Origin: Parasporobacterium sp.
GTDB taxonomy: Bacteria; Bacillota; Clostridia; Lachnospirales; Lachnospiraceae
Direction of reading: 5' to 3'
NCBI GenBank assembly: GCA_017459985.1
Contig: JAFUBX010000029.1
Coordinates: 1-34,718 of the forward strand
DNA: 34,718 bases
The notes under the pieces are model-generated. The model did no database searches. It worked only from the letters and a program-made list of their open reading frames with translations, and was not told where the DNA came from. Every line of letters begins with the position of its first letter. Position 1 is the stretch's first letter. The translations under genes were made by a program, and so were the position numbers. This document shows, one piece after another, positions 1 to 6,520 of the stretch.

Positions 1-101
1 ATATTTCTTCCATGAAGGAAGATATGATCATTATAGGTTAATAAAAACTGGCCGGTTAATCTGTCTTTCAGTGGCCGGCAATTATGGCTGAGCCTGGCCG
101 C

Positions 102-203
102 CTAATATGGCCCAGGTGGCCGGATAGCGTGGCAATCTGCAACAGAGAATACCATAGATAAAGCAAGTATTAATGTGATAACAGGTGTTAATAGTTTCTT
201 CAT
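102..203 (-). CDS. Small signal-peptide-like ORF (33 aa)
   Basis: A 33-codon ORF starts at an ATG preceded by an AAAGGATT-type ribosome binding site about 6 bases upstream on the minus strand. It begins MKKLLTPVITLILALSMVFS and ends VADCHAIRPPGPY, so two lysines are followed by a hydrophobic stretch of about 15 residues and a short tail with one cysteine. That is the shape of a Sec signal peptide with almost no mature protein. It may be a tiny secreted peptide or the first part of a gene cut short by a stop codon. I recognise no family. The sequence downstream is rich in GGCCGG motifs and shows no continuing reading frame I can name. Confidence 0.35.
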   Translation of the reverse strand: MKKLLTPVITLILALSMVFSVADCHAIRPPGPY

Positions 204-465
204 TACTGTAATCCTTTCTTTAATACTACTTTTATATATGACTTTTTCTTTTCAAAATTAACTATTGTGATGTTGGAATGCATGGTTGATGAGCGCAATC
301 AGAAAACTTCCCACTTCTTCACCAGCCCCCCTTTTTGTAGTGCAGTCATATTATGAAAATCCTCTAAAAGATTATGTAAATACGCTTAGTATAGCCCGAT
401 ATAGGGCAATTTTCAAGTAACCTGAATACAAATATTCTTCTACTAAAAATAGGAGGATATTCACA

Positions 466-666
466 ATGGTCGTATTTGACAGGCTCTGGCAGACTATGAA
501 AGAGAAGAAAATATCCCAATACTCCTTGATACACGATTATCACTTCAGTACAGGACAGCTTGACCGACTCCGTAAGAATTGCAGTGTCAGTACAAATACA
601 TTGGACAGATTGTGTGAGATACTGGACTGCAGACTTGAGGAAATCGCTGAGTACAAAAAGCAATAG
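466..666 (+). CDS. XRE/Cro-type helix-turn-helix regulator
   Basis: This 66-residue protein is almost entirely one Cro/C1-type helix-turn-helix domain. The core pattern runs from SQYSLIHDY (helix 2 region) through STGQLDRLRKN (recognition helix) to TNTLDRLCEILDCRLEEI, which is the typical closing helix pair of the short XRE family found in Firmicutes. The start is supported by AGGAGG at 451-456 at good spacing. There is no effector or dimerisation domain, so it is a stand-alone DNA-binding protein, as often found on mobile islands. It lies in an A/T-rich block just ahead of a ribbon-helix-helix protein on the same strand. Its targets are unknown. Confidence 0.8.
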   Translation: MVVFDRLWQTMKEKKISQYSLIHDYHFSTGQLDRLRKNCSVSTNTLDRLCEILDCRLEEIAEYKKQ

Positions 667-776
667 CCTGAGCACATCAAATTAACTATATAAATATATT
701 CATTATTATACTACAAATACCTAATATATTAAAACCACTTTTGACAGATTACAATAAAAATGTTGAGGTGGTTTTT

Positions 777-971
777 ATGGAAAAGGAAATACGGATTACA
801 AAGAAAATACCGAAAACTGGAGACGAGGGGTTTAAGGTGGTTTCTGTTCGTATGCGGGAAGAACTGCTTGATAGGCTGGACAGGCTGTCAGCAGAGACCA
901 ACCGCTCCAGGAATGAACTGATTAATATCCTGTTGGAGAGTGCAGTGGAGATTGTTAAAGTGGATGAGTAA
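777..971 (+). CDS. Ribbon-helix-helix (CopG/Arc-like) protein
   Basis: This 64-residue protein has an N-terminal lysine-rich tail followed by FKVVSVRMREELLDRLDRLS and then NRSRNELINILLESAVEIV. That order (short beta strand, helix, turn with N-R-S-R-N, helix) is the ribbon-helix-helix DNA-binding fold of CopG/Arc repressors. I chose the ATG at 777 because GAGGTGG lies directly upstream. A TTG at 741 in the same frame has no ribosome binding site. The start region carries an inverted repeat (AAAACCAC at 731-738 and GTGGTTTT at 768-775) that includes the ribosome binding site, so translation could be controlled by a hairpin or by self-binding. Its partner gene, if it is an antitoxin, is not visible next to it. 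Confidence 0.75.
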   Translation: MEKEIRITKKIPKTGDEGFKVVSVRMREELLDRLDRLSAETNRSRNELINILLESAVEIVKVDE

Positions 972-1006
972 CCACTATCTGATACATGTATCCTTATATG
1001 CAGGTA

Positions 1007-1056
1007 AGTAGTGCGGGGGAAATATATATTATAATATATATTTCCTCCGCACTACT
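1007..1056. repeat. 50-bp near-perfect palindrome
   Basis: Bases 1007-1030 and 1033-1056 are complementary over 24 pairs with only one G:T wobble (1017/1046) and a two-base centre. The outer half is G/C-rich (AGTAGTGCGG) and the inner half is alternating A/T. It could act as a bidirectional terminator (weak, as there is no clean T-run), a cruciform, or the remains of a MITE-like element. No other copy is visible in this window. Confidence 0.8.
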
Positions 1057-1060
1057 GCTG

Positions 1061-1159
1061 TATGGACGATGGCATTGGAACCATGCAATCGTTGATAAGA
1101 TTTTTCACGAGTTGCAGTATTATGAAAAAAACAAAGATGGAATAGACCAAAGTGGTTAA
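1061..1159 (+). pseudogene. Possible C-terminal coding remnant
   Basis: An open stretch without a start codon reads YGRWHWNHAIVDKIFHELQY and continues YEKNKDGIDQSG before a TAA. The composition looks protein-like, but there is no ribosome binding site and the 50-bp palindrome lies directly upstream. It may be the tail of a gene lost by rearrangement. I cannot assign a family. The rest of the gap 972-1331 holds only this stretch, the palindrome and the promoter of the next gene. Confidence 0.2.
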
Positions 1160-1278
1160 AGGAAATATATCGAAAAATGGCCTGTGCGTTCACGCTGAGG
1201 GCCTCTTTTCCTGTTTGCTGTAAAACTGCACACGAAAGCGTTCCCACGCCTTGGAATGAACAAAAAACGAACTGACAG

Positions 1279-1320
1279 TTGGCTTTTTCTGTTATTACTG
1301 ATAAAATACAAAACAGAAAG
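1279..1320 (+). promoter_or_regulatory. Promoter and candidate operator of the mntA-hepT pair
   Basis: TTGGCT at 1279-1284 and TAAAAT at 1302-1307 are separated by 17 bases, a good sigma-A promoter. An 8-bp inverted repeat, TTTCTGTT (1286-1293) and AACAGAAA (1312-1319), flanks the -10 box. This is where an autoregulating toxin-antitoxin complex would bind. The operator role is inferred from position only. Confidence 0.5.
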
Positions 1321-1331
1321 GGCGTCAGGGT

Positions 1332-1634
1332 ATGACTGAACATATTTATTCATTTACAGAATTAAGTGATATGATAAAACCGATTTTGAAAAAGTATAAT
1401 GCTGAACAGGCAGTCCTGTTTGGTTCTTATGCCAGGCATGAGGCAACGCCCTATTCAGATATTGATTTATATGTTATTGGTGGAAATACATTTGACCCGA
1501 CCGATATATTCTGCATAGCAGACGAGTTATATAAAACTGCAGAAAAAAATGTGGATGTCTATGAACAACGGGAAGTCAAAGCAAACTCTCCACTGCATCA
1601 TACAATTTTAAAGGAAGGAGTGGTGATTATATGA
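1332..1634 (+). CDS. mntA: MntA-type minimal nucleotidyltransferase antitoxin
   Basis: This 100-residue protein has the minimal nucleotidyltransferase signature: G31-S32-Y-A-R, then SDIDLY with the metal-binding pair D43 and D45, and a third acidic residue D75 in NVDVYEQ. Full length is about 100 residues, normal for MNT-domain antitoxins. In MntA-HepT systems the antitoxin blocks the HEPN RNase by adding AMP to a tyrosine near its active site. The downstream hepT-like gene overlaps it by four bases (1631-1634), which fits translational coupling and the usual gene order of the type VII systems. The gene sits in an A/T-rich island-like block. Assignment rests on motif plus partner and is strong. 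Confidence 0.88.
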   Translation: MTEHIYSFTELSDMIKPILKKYNAEQAVLFGSYARHEATPYSDIDLYVIGGNTFDPTDIFCIADELYKTAEKNVDVYEQREVKANSPLHHTILKEGVVII

Positions 1635-1963
1635 AATATACAGATGAGCAACGTATCGAAAAGATAGTTGAAAAAACAGAAAAACTCCTGCAGTATATTT
1701 CAGATAATTCCATAACAGAGATGGATATTCTTAATGAAGAAACTATCCGATGGACAATCACTACACCGTTGTATAATATTGGGGAACAGGCTTACTATCT
1801 ATCGGAAGAATACAAAGAAGAACATGCCCAAATACCCTGGGCAAAGATTTCTGGATTAAGGCATAGACTTGTACATGATTATGAAGATACTAATTGGGAA
1901 ATTGTGAACAACATCATTTTCAATATCCTGCCTGACTTTTTAGAAAAAGTTAGAAAATTGTAA
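1631..1963 (+). CDS. hepT: HepT-like HEPN-domain RNase toxin (DUF86)
   Basis: This 110-residue all-helical protein ends its conserved part with LRHRLVHDYEDTNW. It contains R77-x4-H82-x-Y84, the RX4HXY motif of HepT toxins in which Arg and His cut RNA and the Tyr is the residue AMPylated by the MNT antitoxin. The upstream part has the family's WTITTPLYNIGEQA helix. The frame starts inside the mntA stop region with AAGGAAGGAG upstream. Its length fits DUF86/HepT. Such pairs are known for plasmid or island maintenance and possibly phage defence. All key residues are present, so the toxin is probably intact. Confidence 0.88.
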   Translation: MKYTDEQRIEKIVEKTEKLLQYISDNSITEMDILNEETIRWTITTPLYNIGEQAYYLSEEYKEEHAQIPWAKISGLRHRLVHDYEDTNWEIVNNIIFNILPDFLEKVRKL

Positions 1964-1965
1964 AA

Positions 1966-1989
1966 AAGGTTCCCTAAAAGGTTCCCTAA
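1966..1989. repeat. Tandem 12-bp repeat, integrase-arm-like
   Basis: AAGGTTCCCTAA occurs twice with no gap (1966-1977 and 1978-1989), directly after the hepT stop codon. Short direct repeats of this sort beside a tRNA 3'-end fragment are often arm-type binding sites of tyrosine integrases. No integrase gene is in the window, so the role is inferred. Confidence 0.5.
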
Positions 1990-2043
1990 GGGGTTGATGC
2001 CACGAAACCTCCTTTATTTTCAACGTTTTTTCATTTCAGCTTT

Positions 2044-2064
2044 GTTCGAATCCCACACTCTCCG
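2044..2064 (+). other. tRNA-Ser 3'-end fragment, candidate attachment site
   Basis: The sequence matches the 3' part of a tRNA-Ser: the T-loop TTCGAAT (2045-2051), the 3' half of the T-stem CCCAC (2052-2056), the acceptor strand ACTCTCC (2057-2063) that would pair with a GGAGAGT 5' end, and discriminator G (2064). The bases 5' of the T-loop do not pair with CCCAC, so this is not a tRNA gene. It is the kind of partial copy left at the far end of an element inserted into a tRNA-Ser gene. Confidence 0.55.
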
Positions 2065-2073
2065 TGTCTGGCG

Positions 2074-2106
2074 GGAGCCCTTGATATAGCAGGGCTCCTA
2101 TTTTTT
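2074..2106 (+). terminator. Rho-independent terminator
   Basis: GGAGCCC (2074-2080) pairs with GGGCTCC (2092-2098) across an 11-base loop and is followed by TATTTTTTA. It lies just after the tRNA-Ser 3'-end fragment and may be the original tRNA terminator carried along in the duplicated block. It would also stop mntA-hepT transcription. Confidence 0.75.
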
Positions 2107-2140
2107 ACTTTTCCGAATTATGGGAACAGCTGGGAACAAA

Positions 2141-2437
2141 TCAGATAGATAATAGTTCGTTTAGTTGTATAATCTGTTCTTCTTCCGCCCAGACATAGGT
2201 TCCCATATATTCTCCCTTAAATAAATTCCGGCTGCCATCAAGATACTGATAGTAATCGCAATCATATTTCTCCGGGACGACCTGCATCTTACCGTAGCAG
2301 GATTCCAGAATATCAGCAATCTGATATTTACTTAATGTCTGGGACTTTGTCAGATATTCTTTTTTCAAATTGCGTTCAATTTCAGTATAGGTTACAAATT
2401 TTTGTAATAACGTGAACGAGGAGCTGGTGCTTTTCAT
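2141..2437 (-). pseudogene. C-terminal fragment of a transcriptional regulator
   Basis: The reading frame from about QKFVTYTEIERN to the stop resembles the end of Firmicute response-regulator or SARP-like proteins: a helix-turn segment (SKYQIADILE), then VPEKYDCDYYQYLDGS and KGEYMGTYVWAEE, the characteristic tail after the winged-helix domain. The N-terminal receiver and most of the DNA-binding domain are missing. The first residues (MKSTSSSFTLL) are simply antisense to the ribosome binding site of the neighbouring plus-strand gene, and the ATG at 2437 has no Shine-Dalgarno. I read this as a 5'-truncated relic rather than a 98-residue gene. The family assignment is from remembered motif similarity and is moderate. 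Confidence 0.5.
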
Positions 2438-2906
2438 GGATTCAAGAGACCAGATAGTAGAAAAACTGAGACATATTTGCTATTCCTATACCGATATCCT
2501 CGGCAGGGTTATTTTATTTGGCTCTTATTCCAGGGATGAAGCTCAATCCGGATCAGATATTGATCTGTATATCGAACCGAAAAATCCGGAAATGACAACT
2601 GCCAGATTTGGTGCCAGTAAGCGATATAAGTCTTTTAAATACGATTTGTATGATGCATTTCCAGTAGAATTTGATCTATTGGCATATGGCGGAAAAAGGG
2701 ATCTTTCCAATATGCGAAAGAGCCCGCTATGGAAGCAAATTGAAAAAGATGGGGTACTGATTTATGACCAAAAAACAGAAGCAAAGAGAGTGTATCGGAA
2801 TCTGCAGGAAAAGTGTTTGATGCGCTCTTGGCGATGGAATAGAAATTCATGTATTATTTCAGAAAACTCCGGCAAATGCATCTTCTACAGCAAGTTCCGG
2901 ATTTAA
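2436..2906 (+). CDS. MNT-type nucleotidyltransferase with damaged C terminus
   Basis: Starting at the ATG at 2436 (GAGGAG upstream), the protein has the nucleotidyltransferase signature G29-S30-Y-S-R, SDIDLY with D41 and D43, and the third carboxylate D80 in VEFDLL. The conserved part ends near DGVLIYDQKTE, at about residue 113. After NLQEK the frame turns basic and Trp/Cys-rich. In the neighbouring frame the same DNA reads KVFDALLAME and stops at 2840-2842, so a one-base loss in an A-run probably shifted the end. No HEPN partner follows; a dispersed repeat (2854-2986) starts there instead. It is probably an antitoxin-type enzyme that has lost its partner. Confidence 0.65.
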   Translation: MDSRDQIVEKLRHICYSYTDILGRVILFGSYSRDEAQSGSDIDLYIEPKNPEMTTARFGASKRYKSFKYDLYDAFPVEFDLLAYGGKRDLSNMRKSPLWKQIEKDGVLIYDQKTEAKRVYRNLQEKCLMRSWRWNRNSCIISENSGKCIFYSKFRI

Positions 2907-2986
2907 GATGCATTTTAAATGTTCTTAAAATGACACTTCCACTGTACGCGTAGCAGTTTTTCTGTACAAGATGCAGGAGGGAGTCT
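2854..2986 (+). repeat. Dispersed hairpin repeat, copy A
   Basis: This block is clearly related to 7227-7339. Both read AGAAAACTCCGGCAAATG near the start and AAGATGCAGGAGGGAGTCT at the end. Copy A has a perfect 11-bp inverted repeat, AAATGCATCTT (2874-2884) with AAGATGCATTT (2905-2915), around a loop containing ACAGCAAGTTCCGGATT. It also has about 20 extra bases between two CTGTAC motifs. Partial relatives lie at 6919-6972 and 33135-33172 on the minus strand. Confidence 0.75.
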
Positions 2987-3061
2987 GCAGCGAAATCGAC
3001 TGCAGTACAAGCATATATGCATCCCAAATTTCATTCATAGATGAACACGTAAGGATGAAGG

Positions 3062-4402
3062 CTACGGCCGGCCCTGCGCGTTCTTCCAGCGTCCGGAGAA
3101 GAAGAATACAAATCCGACGATAGCCTGGATCAGAGAGGCGATGGGCAGGGCATAGCCGATGCCGAAGAGGCCGGCTCCGATCACCGTGCTTACGATCAGG
3201 CATGCCGGAATGCGGACAACATAGGTGGAGACCACGTTATTGATCAGGGTGAGCCGGGTATGGCCGGTGCCGTTGATGAAGCCGTTTACGCAGAAGGCCA
3301 GGGAGCAGAGCAGGTATTCATATTTATAGCCTGCGAAATAGGAGATGCCCTCGCTGATGACGGCGCTGTCCCTGGTGAAAATACCGGTCAGTTCTCCCGG
3401 AATGAACAATCCCAAAAGGAAAAATACAACGGCAAACAGTTCGCTGAGCAAAGAGCCGTACCACAGACATCTGACTGCTCGGCCGTTCTGGCGTGCGCCG
3501 ACATTCTGGGCAACCATGGCTGAGATCGAGGAGTTGAAGGCGTAGGTGGGGATGGTGGCAAACAGGAAGATCTTGTCCAGGATCCCGGCAGCTGCGGAGG
3601 CATTGAGCCCCAGGCTGTTGATGATGCCTTCAATGATGATGAAGGAGAACATGACCAGGAATTCCTGCAAGGCTACAGGAATGCCGATCTTCAGAAGCGG
3701 CAGGGCGTGTTCCTTCATGAGACGAAGGCTCCGGAGATGAAAATCAAAGGGGAAGCCTTTGCGCCTGACATACAGAATGCCGAATACCATACAGAGAAGC
3801 TGCGCCAGCATTGTGGCTATGGCCGCACCGGCGGCGCCGAGACCGCACAGGCCGATGAGAATCACATCGCCGATGATATTGACCACGGTGGAGACTCCGA
3901 CAAACAGAAGAGGTGATTTCGAATCGCCCATTCCCCGCAGGATACCGGAAAGCATGTTGAAAACGGACTGGAAGATGTAGCCTATGCTGCAGATGAGCAT
4001 GTAGGAAATGGCTCCGCCCATGGCTTCTTCCGGCGTGTTGATCCAGTGAAGGACCGGAACGGTGAGGGCGGCGACGATGATCATCAGTCCGCCTCCGAAG
4101 ATCAGGGAAAGGGTGAAGGCGGTGGCGGAAACCGGCCCCAGAGACTGCTGTTCGCCGGCTCCGAAACGCTGTCCGATAAGGACGGTGGCCCCTACGGACA
4201 GACCGATCAGAATCATCAGAAATGTGGCGATCACTGTGCCAGAGATTGATACCGCCGCCACATCTGAGGTTTCGGCATACCGCCCTACAATATACAGATC
4301 GACCATGCCGTAAAGCGTCTGAAGAAGATTTGCTCCGATAAACGGAAGCGTAAACACCCACAATTTCCGAAACACACTTCCCTGGGTTAAATTATTTTCC
4401 AT
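3062..4402 (-). CDS. MATE family multidrug/cation efflux transporter
   Basis: A 446-residue integral membrane protein with about 12 hydrophobic segments in two related halves. The N terminus (LTQGSVFRKLWVFTLPFIGANLLQTLYGMVD) and the stretch around VGRYAETSDVAAVSISGT are typical of the NorM/DinF-like MATE branch in Clostridia. These proteins sit in the cytoplasmic membrane and export drugs or metabolites using a sodium or proton gradient. Length is normal and there is no frameshift. The start has a GGAAAGTGGAG purine stretch upstream. The gene diverges from the C39-like gene, with about 120 bases between them. The substrate cannot be told from sequence. Confidence 0.93.
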   Translation of the reverse strand: MENNLTQGSVFRKLWVFTLPFIGANLLQTLYGMVDLYIVGRYAETSDVAAVSISGTVIATFLMILIGLSVGATVLIGQRFGAGEQQSLGPVSATAFTLSLIFGGGLMIIVAALTVPVLHWINTPEEAMGGAISYMLICSIGYIFQSVFNMLSGILRGMGDSKSPLLFVGVSTVVNIIGDVILIGLCGLGAAGAAIATMLAQLLCMVFGILYVRRKGFPFDFHLRSLRLMKEHALPLLKIGIPVALQEFLVMFSFIIIEGIINSLGLNASAAAGILDKIFLFATIPTYAFNSSISAMVAQNVGARQNGRAVRCLWYGSLLSELFAVVFFLLGLFIPGELTGIFTRDSAVISEGISYFAGYKYEYLLCSLAFCVNGFINGTGHTRLTLINNVVSTYVVRIPACLIVSTVIGAGLFGIGYALPIASLIQAIVGFVFFFSGRWKNAQGRP

Positions 4403-4460
4403 TTTTCACTCCACTTTCCTGTGCCGGCCGCGGCCCGGTTCCGGCCGTAGTCAGACTTCA

Positions 4461-4488
4461 TTGATTTTCCGCCTTTTTCTGCTACAAT
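4461..4488 (+). promoter_or_regulatory. Sigma-A promoter of the C39-like gene
   Basis: TTGATT at 4461-4466 and TACAAT at 4483-4488 are 16 bases apart, with TGC directly before the -10 box (extended -10). Transcription would start near 4495, leaving a short leader before the ATG at 4524. Confidence 0.6.
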
Positions 4489-4523
4489 GAAGAAAAATAA
4501 GGCTTTAAAGAGACTGCAAAATT

Positions 4524-5129
4524 ATGAAAACACCATTACGATATCAGGCTACAGAATTTGACTGCGGGCCGACAACGATGACGAATGCAATCATGTATTT
4601 ATTTGACAGGGAGGAGATTCCTCCCGATCTGATCCGTCACATCGGGCAATGCACCCTGGACAGTTTTGATGATAAGGGACACTGCGGCCGGTACGGGACC
4701 AGCGGCGCATCCATCTGCTATTTCGGCGCCTGGCTGAATGAACTGCGGTACGCCGGACTGCTTCCGATCCAGAGCTATTTCACCGGCGGGCAGGAGGTGT
4801 TTTTCGGAGAAAGCAGTCCCCTGACGAAAGCCCTGCAGGAAGGGGCGGCCATCGTGCTTCATGTATATCTTCACGGCGCCGGCCATTATGTGCTGGTGAC
4901 CGGGGCGGAAGCAGAAGACTACAGGGTCTTTGATCCCTATTATTCGGATGCGCCGGTTTCTTCGGATGGAGTCATCAGAGTCGGGGATCAGCCCTATTCC
5001 CATAATCTTCTGGTTTCCAGGGACCGTCTGAATGACAATTCCCCGGGGGATTATTCCATGGGAAGTCCGGAGAGCAGAGAAGCATTGGTGATGAAACGTT
5101 ACCGGATCGATGACCTGTATGTGATCTGA
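4524..5129 (+). CDS. Peptidase C39-like family protein
   Basis: This 201-residue protein without a signal peptide or membrane segment has the C39-like papain-fold residues: Cys14 in FDCGPTTMTNA, His121 in GAGHYVLVTG and Asp137 in VFDPYY. C39-like domains are known as bacteriocin-leader peptidases when fused to ABC transporters. Stand-alone cytosolic forms like this one are common in Clostridia and their substrates are unknown. There is no ABC transporter or peptide precursor next to it, so a bacteriocin role is not supported. The conserved triad suggests an active cysteine peptidase or amidase. It has its own promoter and a likely terminator hairpin downstream. Confidence 0.8.
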   Translation: MKTPLRYQATEFDCGPTTMTNAIMYLFDREEIPPDLIRHIGQCTLDSFDDKGHCGRYGTSGASICYFGAWLNELRYAGLLPIQSYFTGGQEVFFGESSPLTKALQEGAAIVLHVYLHGAGHYVLVTGAEAEDYRVFDPYYSDAPVSSDGVIRVGDQPYSHNLLVSRDRLNDNSPGDYSMGSPESREALVMKRYRIDDLYVI

Positions 5130-5297
5130 GGACGGTCGTCCCGTCAGTTCTGCGGGTCCGGGGCATCTGTGACGATCAGAATGCTTTCCTCCGGTTCCGA
5201 AATAAACAGATTTTCTTCGTACGCAATGTTAGTACAGTTCTTGAAATACAGGTCTGTGCTGACGTTTTATTTTTAATAACATTTTGTAAACTCCCTG

Positions 5298-5358
5298 GGA
5301 GAATTGTATCATATCGGAAAACTCTGATACAAGGATGTATTGATTCTCCGCGGTTTTT
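5298..5358 (+). terminator. Nested hairpin, probable terminator
   Basis: GGAGAAT (5298-5304) pairs with ATTCTCC (5343-5349), and inside it TTGTATCA (5304-5311) pairs with TGATACAA (5325-5332). GCGGTTTTTC follows. A nested stem ahead of a T-run fits a terminator for the C39-like gene, though the unpaired bulge makes it unusual. Confidence 0.45.
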
Positions 5359-5384
5359 CATTTATAACATTCCTGTGATTCCTT

Positions 5385-5589
5385 CCCGGAGGCGCTGCCG
5401 CAGACATCCCGGAGCTGCTGCAGAGGCTTAGGGAAGAGACACAGTTTCACAGGAAAGAAATATCGGGAAGAACCGTCGGAATCCGGGGCCAGGATCATGG
5501 AACAGGCGGCCGCCTTCTTCCCGGAAGCAGATGAACAGGCGATCCGCAAAATGCTGGGGATCCGGAACAAAAACGGAAAAGGGATTTAA
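5385..5589 (+). pseudogene. Frameshifted coding remnant upstream of the Nudix gene
   Basis: Two adjacent frames together look like the tail of a lost gene. One reads AAADIPELLQRLREETQFHR and the other, further on, reads ARIMEQAAAFFPEADEQAIR then KMLGIRNKNGKGI before a TAA at 5587-5589. The stop is one base from the Nudix ATG, the spacing of a former operon partner. I recognise no family. The rest of the gap 5130-5590 holds only the nested hairpin at 5298-5358. Confidence 0.3.
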
Positions 5590-5590
5590 A

Positions 5591-6307
5591 ATGGAAGATA
5601 AGGATCTGATCTGGGAAGAAATAAAAACAGAACACATCATACAGGATGAATGGATCGATTTCCGCAGGTCGACGTACCGCTATCCGGACGGAAAGGTGTT
5701 TGAGCCGTATTACAGTTACAGCCGGCGGGATTATGTGGTGATCGTCGCGACGGATGAAGAGGGCAGATTTCTCTGCGTCCGCCAGTTCCGTCAGGGGATC
5801 GGGGAGGTGACGACCGAATTTCCAGCGGGAGGGATTGAACGGAAGGATGGCCGGGAGTACGCAGGCCGGGGGCTGCGGGAGAACTCTTCGGACAGCGCCA
5901 TGCGGGAGCTGCGGGAAGATCCTTCGGACAGCGCTGCGATAAAGTCTCGGACACAGTCTTCGAATGATGACATTCGAAAATTGCGGGAAGACCCTCTGGA
6001 GACTGCCATGCGGGAGCTCCGGGAAGAGACCGGCTATGTATCAGATGAGTGGGAGCATCTTCTGACGATCCCCTCCAACGCGACGATCTCTGATAATTAT
6101 GCATATATCTATCGGGCGAAGAACTGCAGGCAGGCCGGAGAGCAGGAGCTGGACGAGACGGAATACCTGAAAGCGCTGCGGCTTTCCTCCGGGGAACTCC
6201 GGAATCTGATTGCAGAAGGAAAGTTCCAGCAGGCGGTACACGTCATGGCCTGGCTGCTGGCGAAGGATGAACAGTCTGCGAAGGATGGACAATCCGCGAA
6301 GGACTAA
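5591..6307 (+). CDS. Nudix hydrolase (ADP-ribose pyrophosphatase-like) with duplicated Nudix helix
   Basis: The N-terminal part (RRDYVVIVATDEEGRFLCVRQ, EFPAGGIE) and the Nudix helix R141-E-L-R-E-E-T-G-Y149 place this 238-residue protein with ADP-ribose/sugar-nucleotide pyrophosphatases. In the family, the conserved glycine and the REL/EE helix form one compact GX5EX7REUXEEXGU box. Here about 46 extra residues separate them. They contain two further copies of the helix start (L95-RENSSDSAMRE and L107-REDPSDSA) before the complete copy at L131-REDPLETAMRE. At DNA level the first two units are a 36-bp tandem repeat. A six-residue repeat (KD-E/G-QSA) also ends the protein. The ATG at 5591 is preferred because the family begins there; upstream frame codons belong to a remnant. 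Activity is uncertain. Confidence 0.85.
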   Translation: MEDKDLIWEEIKTEHIIQDEWIDFRRSTYRYPDGKVFEPYYSYSRRDYVVIVATDEEGRFLCVRQFRQGIGEVTTEFPAGGIERKDGREYAGRGLRENSSDSAMRELREDPSDSAAIKSRTQSSNDDIRKLREDPLETAMRELREETGYVSDEWEHLLTIPSNATISDNYAYIYRAKNCRQAGEQELDETEYLKALRLSSGELRNLIAEGKFQQAVHVMAWLLAKDEQSAKDGQSAKD

Positions 6308-6520
6308 TTTGAGGGCTCCCGGGCTGAAAACCAAAAAAACTCTTCTTTTCCCGGGTGTATATGCCCCAAATGCTCTTGTGCAGAATAGCTCGGATCTGAG
6401 TCTGCAAATAATAAATCAAGTAAAAATAAGGCACTTTGTAAATTTTTACGGGTCTTCTGCACCTTGGGTGGGTGCCTTCCTGTTGTCGAATGTGCCGTAA
6501 AATCCATGCCGCTGTTAACT
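6308..6520. other. Intergenic stretch with minor hairpins
   Basis: No gene is supported here. An inverted repeat GTAAAAAT/ATTTTTAC flanks an AAGGCAC that could also pair with GTGCCTT near 6474. CCCGGG occurs twice near 6318 and 6352. None of these has a clean T-run, so I do not call a terminator for the Nudix gene. Confidence 0.3.

Noticed and set aside
2041-2070. Complete tRNA or tmRNA gene
   Set aside because: Only the T-loop and 3' acceptor strand are present; the 5' half of the T-stem and the rest of the molecule cannot be formed from upstream sequence.
2925-3203. 92-residue minus-strand ORF overlapping the MATE gene end
   Set aside because: Basic, arginine/proline-rich shadow frame of the MATE gene; no start signal.
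3744-4361. 205-residue minus-strand ORF inside the MATE gene
   Set aside because: Very rich in Arg, His and Ser, as expected of an out-of-frame reading of a G/C-rich membrane-protein gene.
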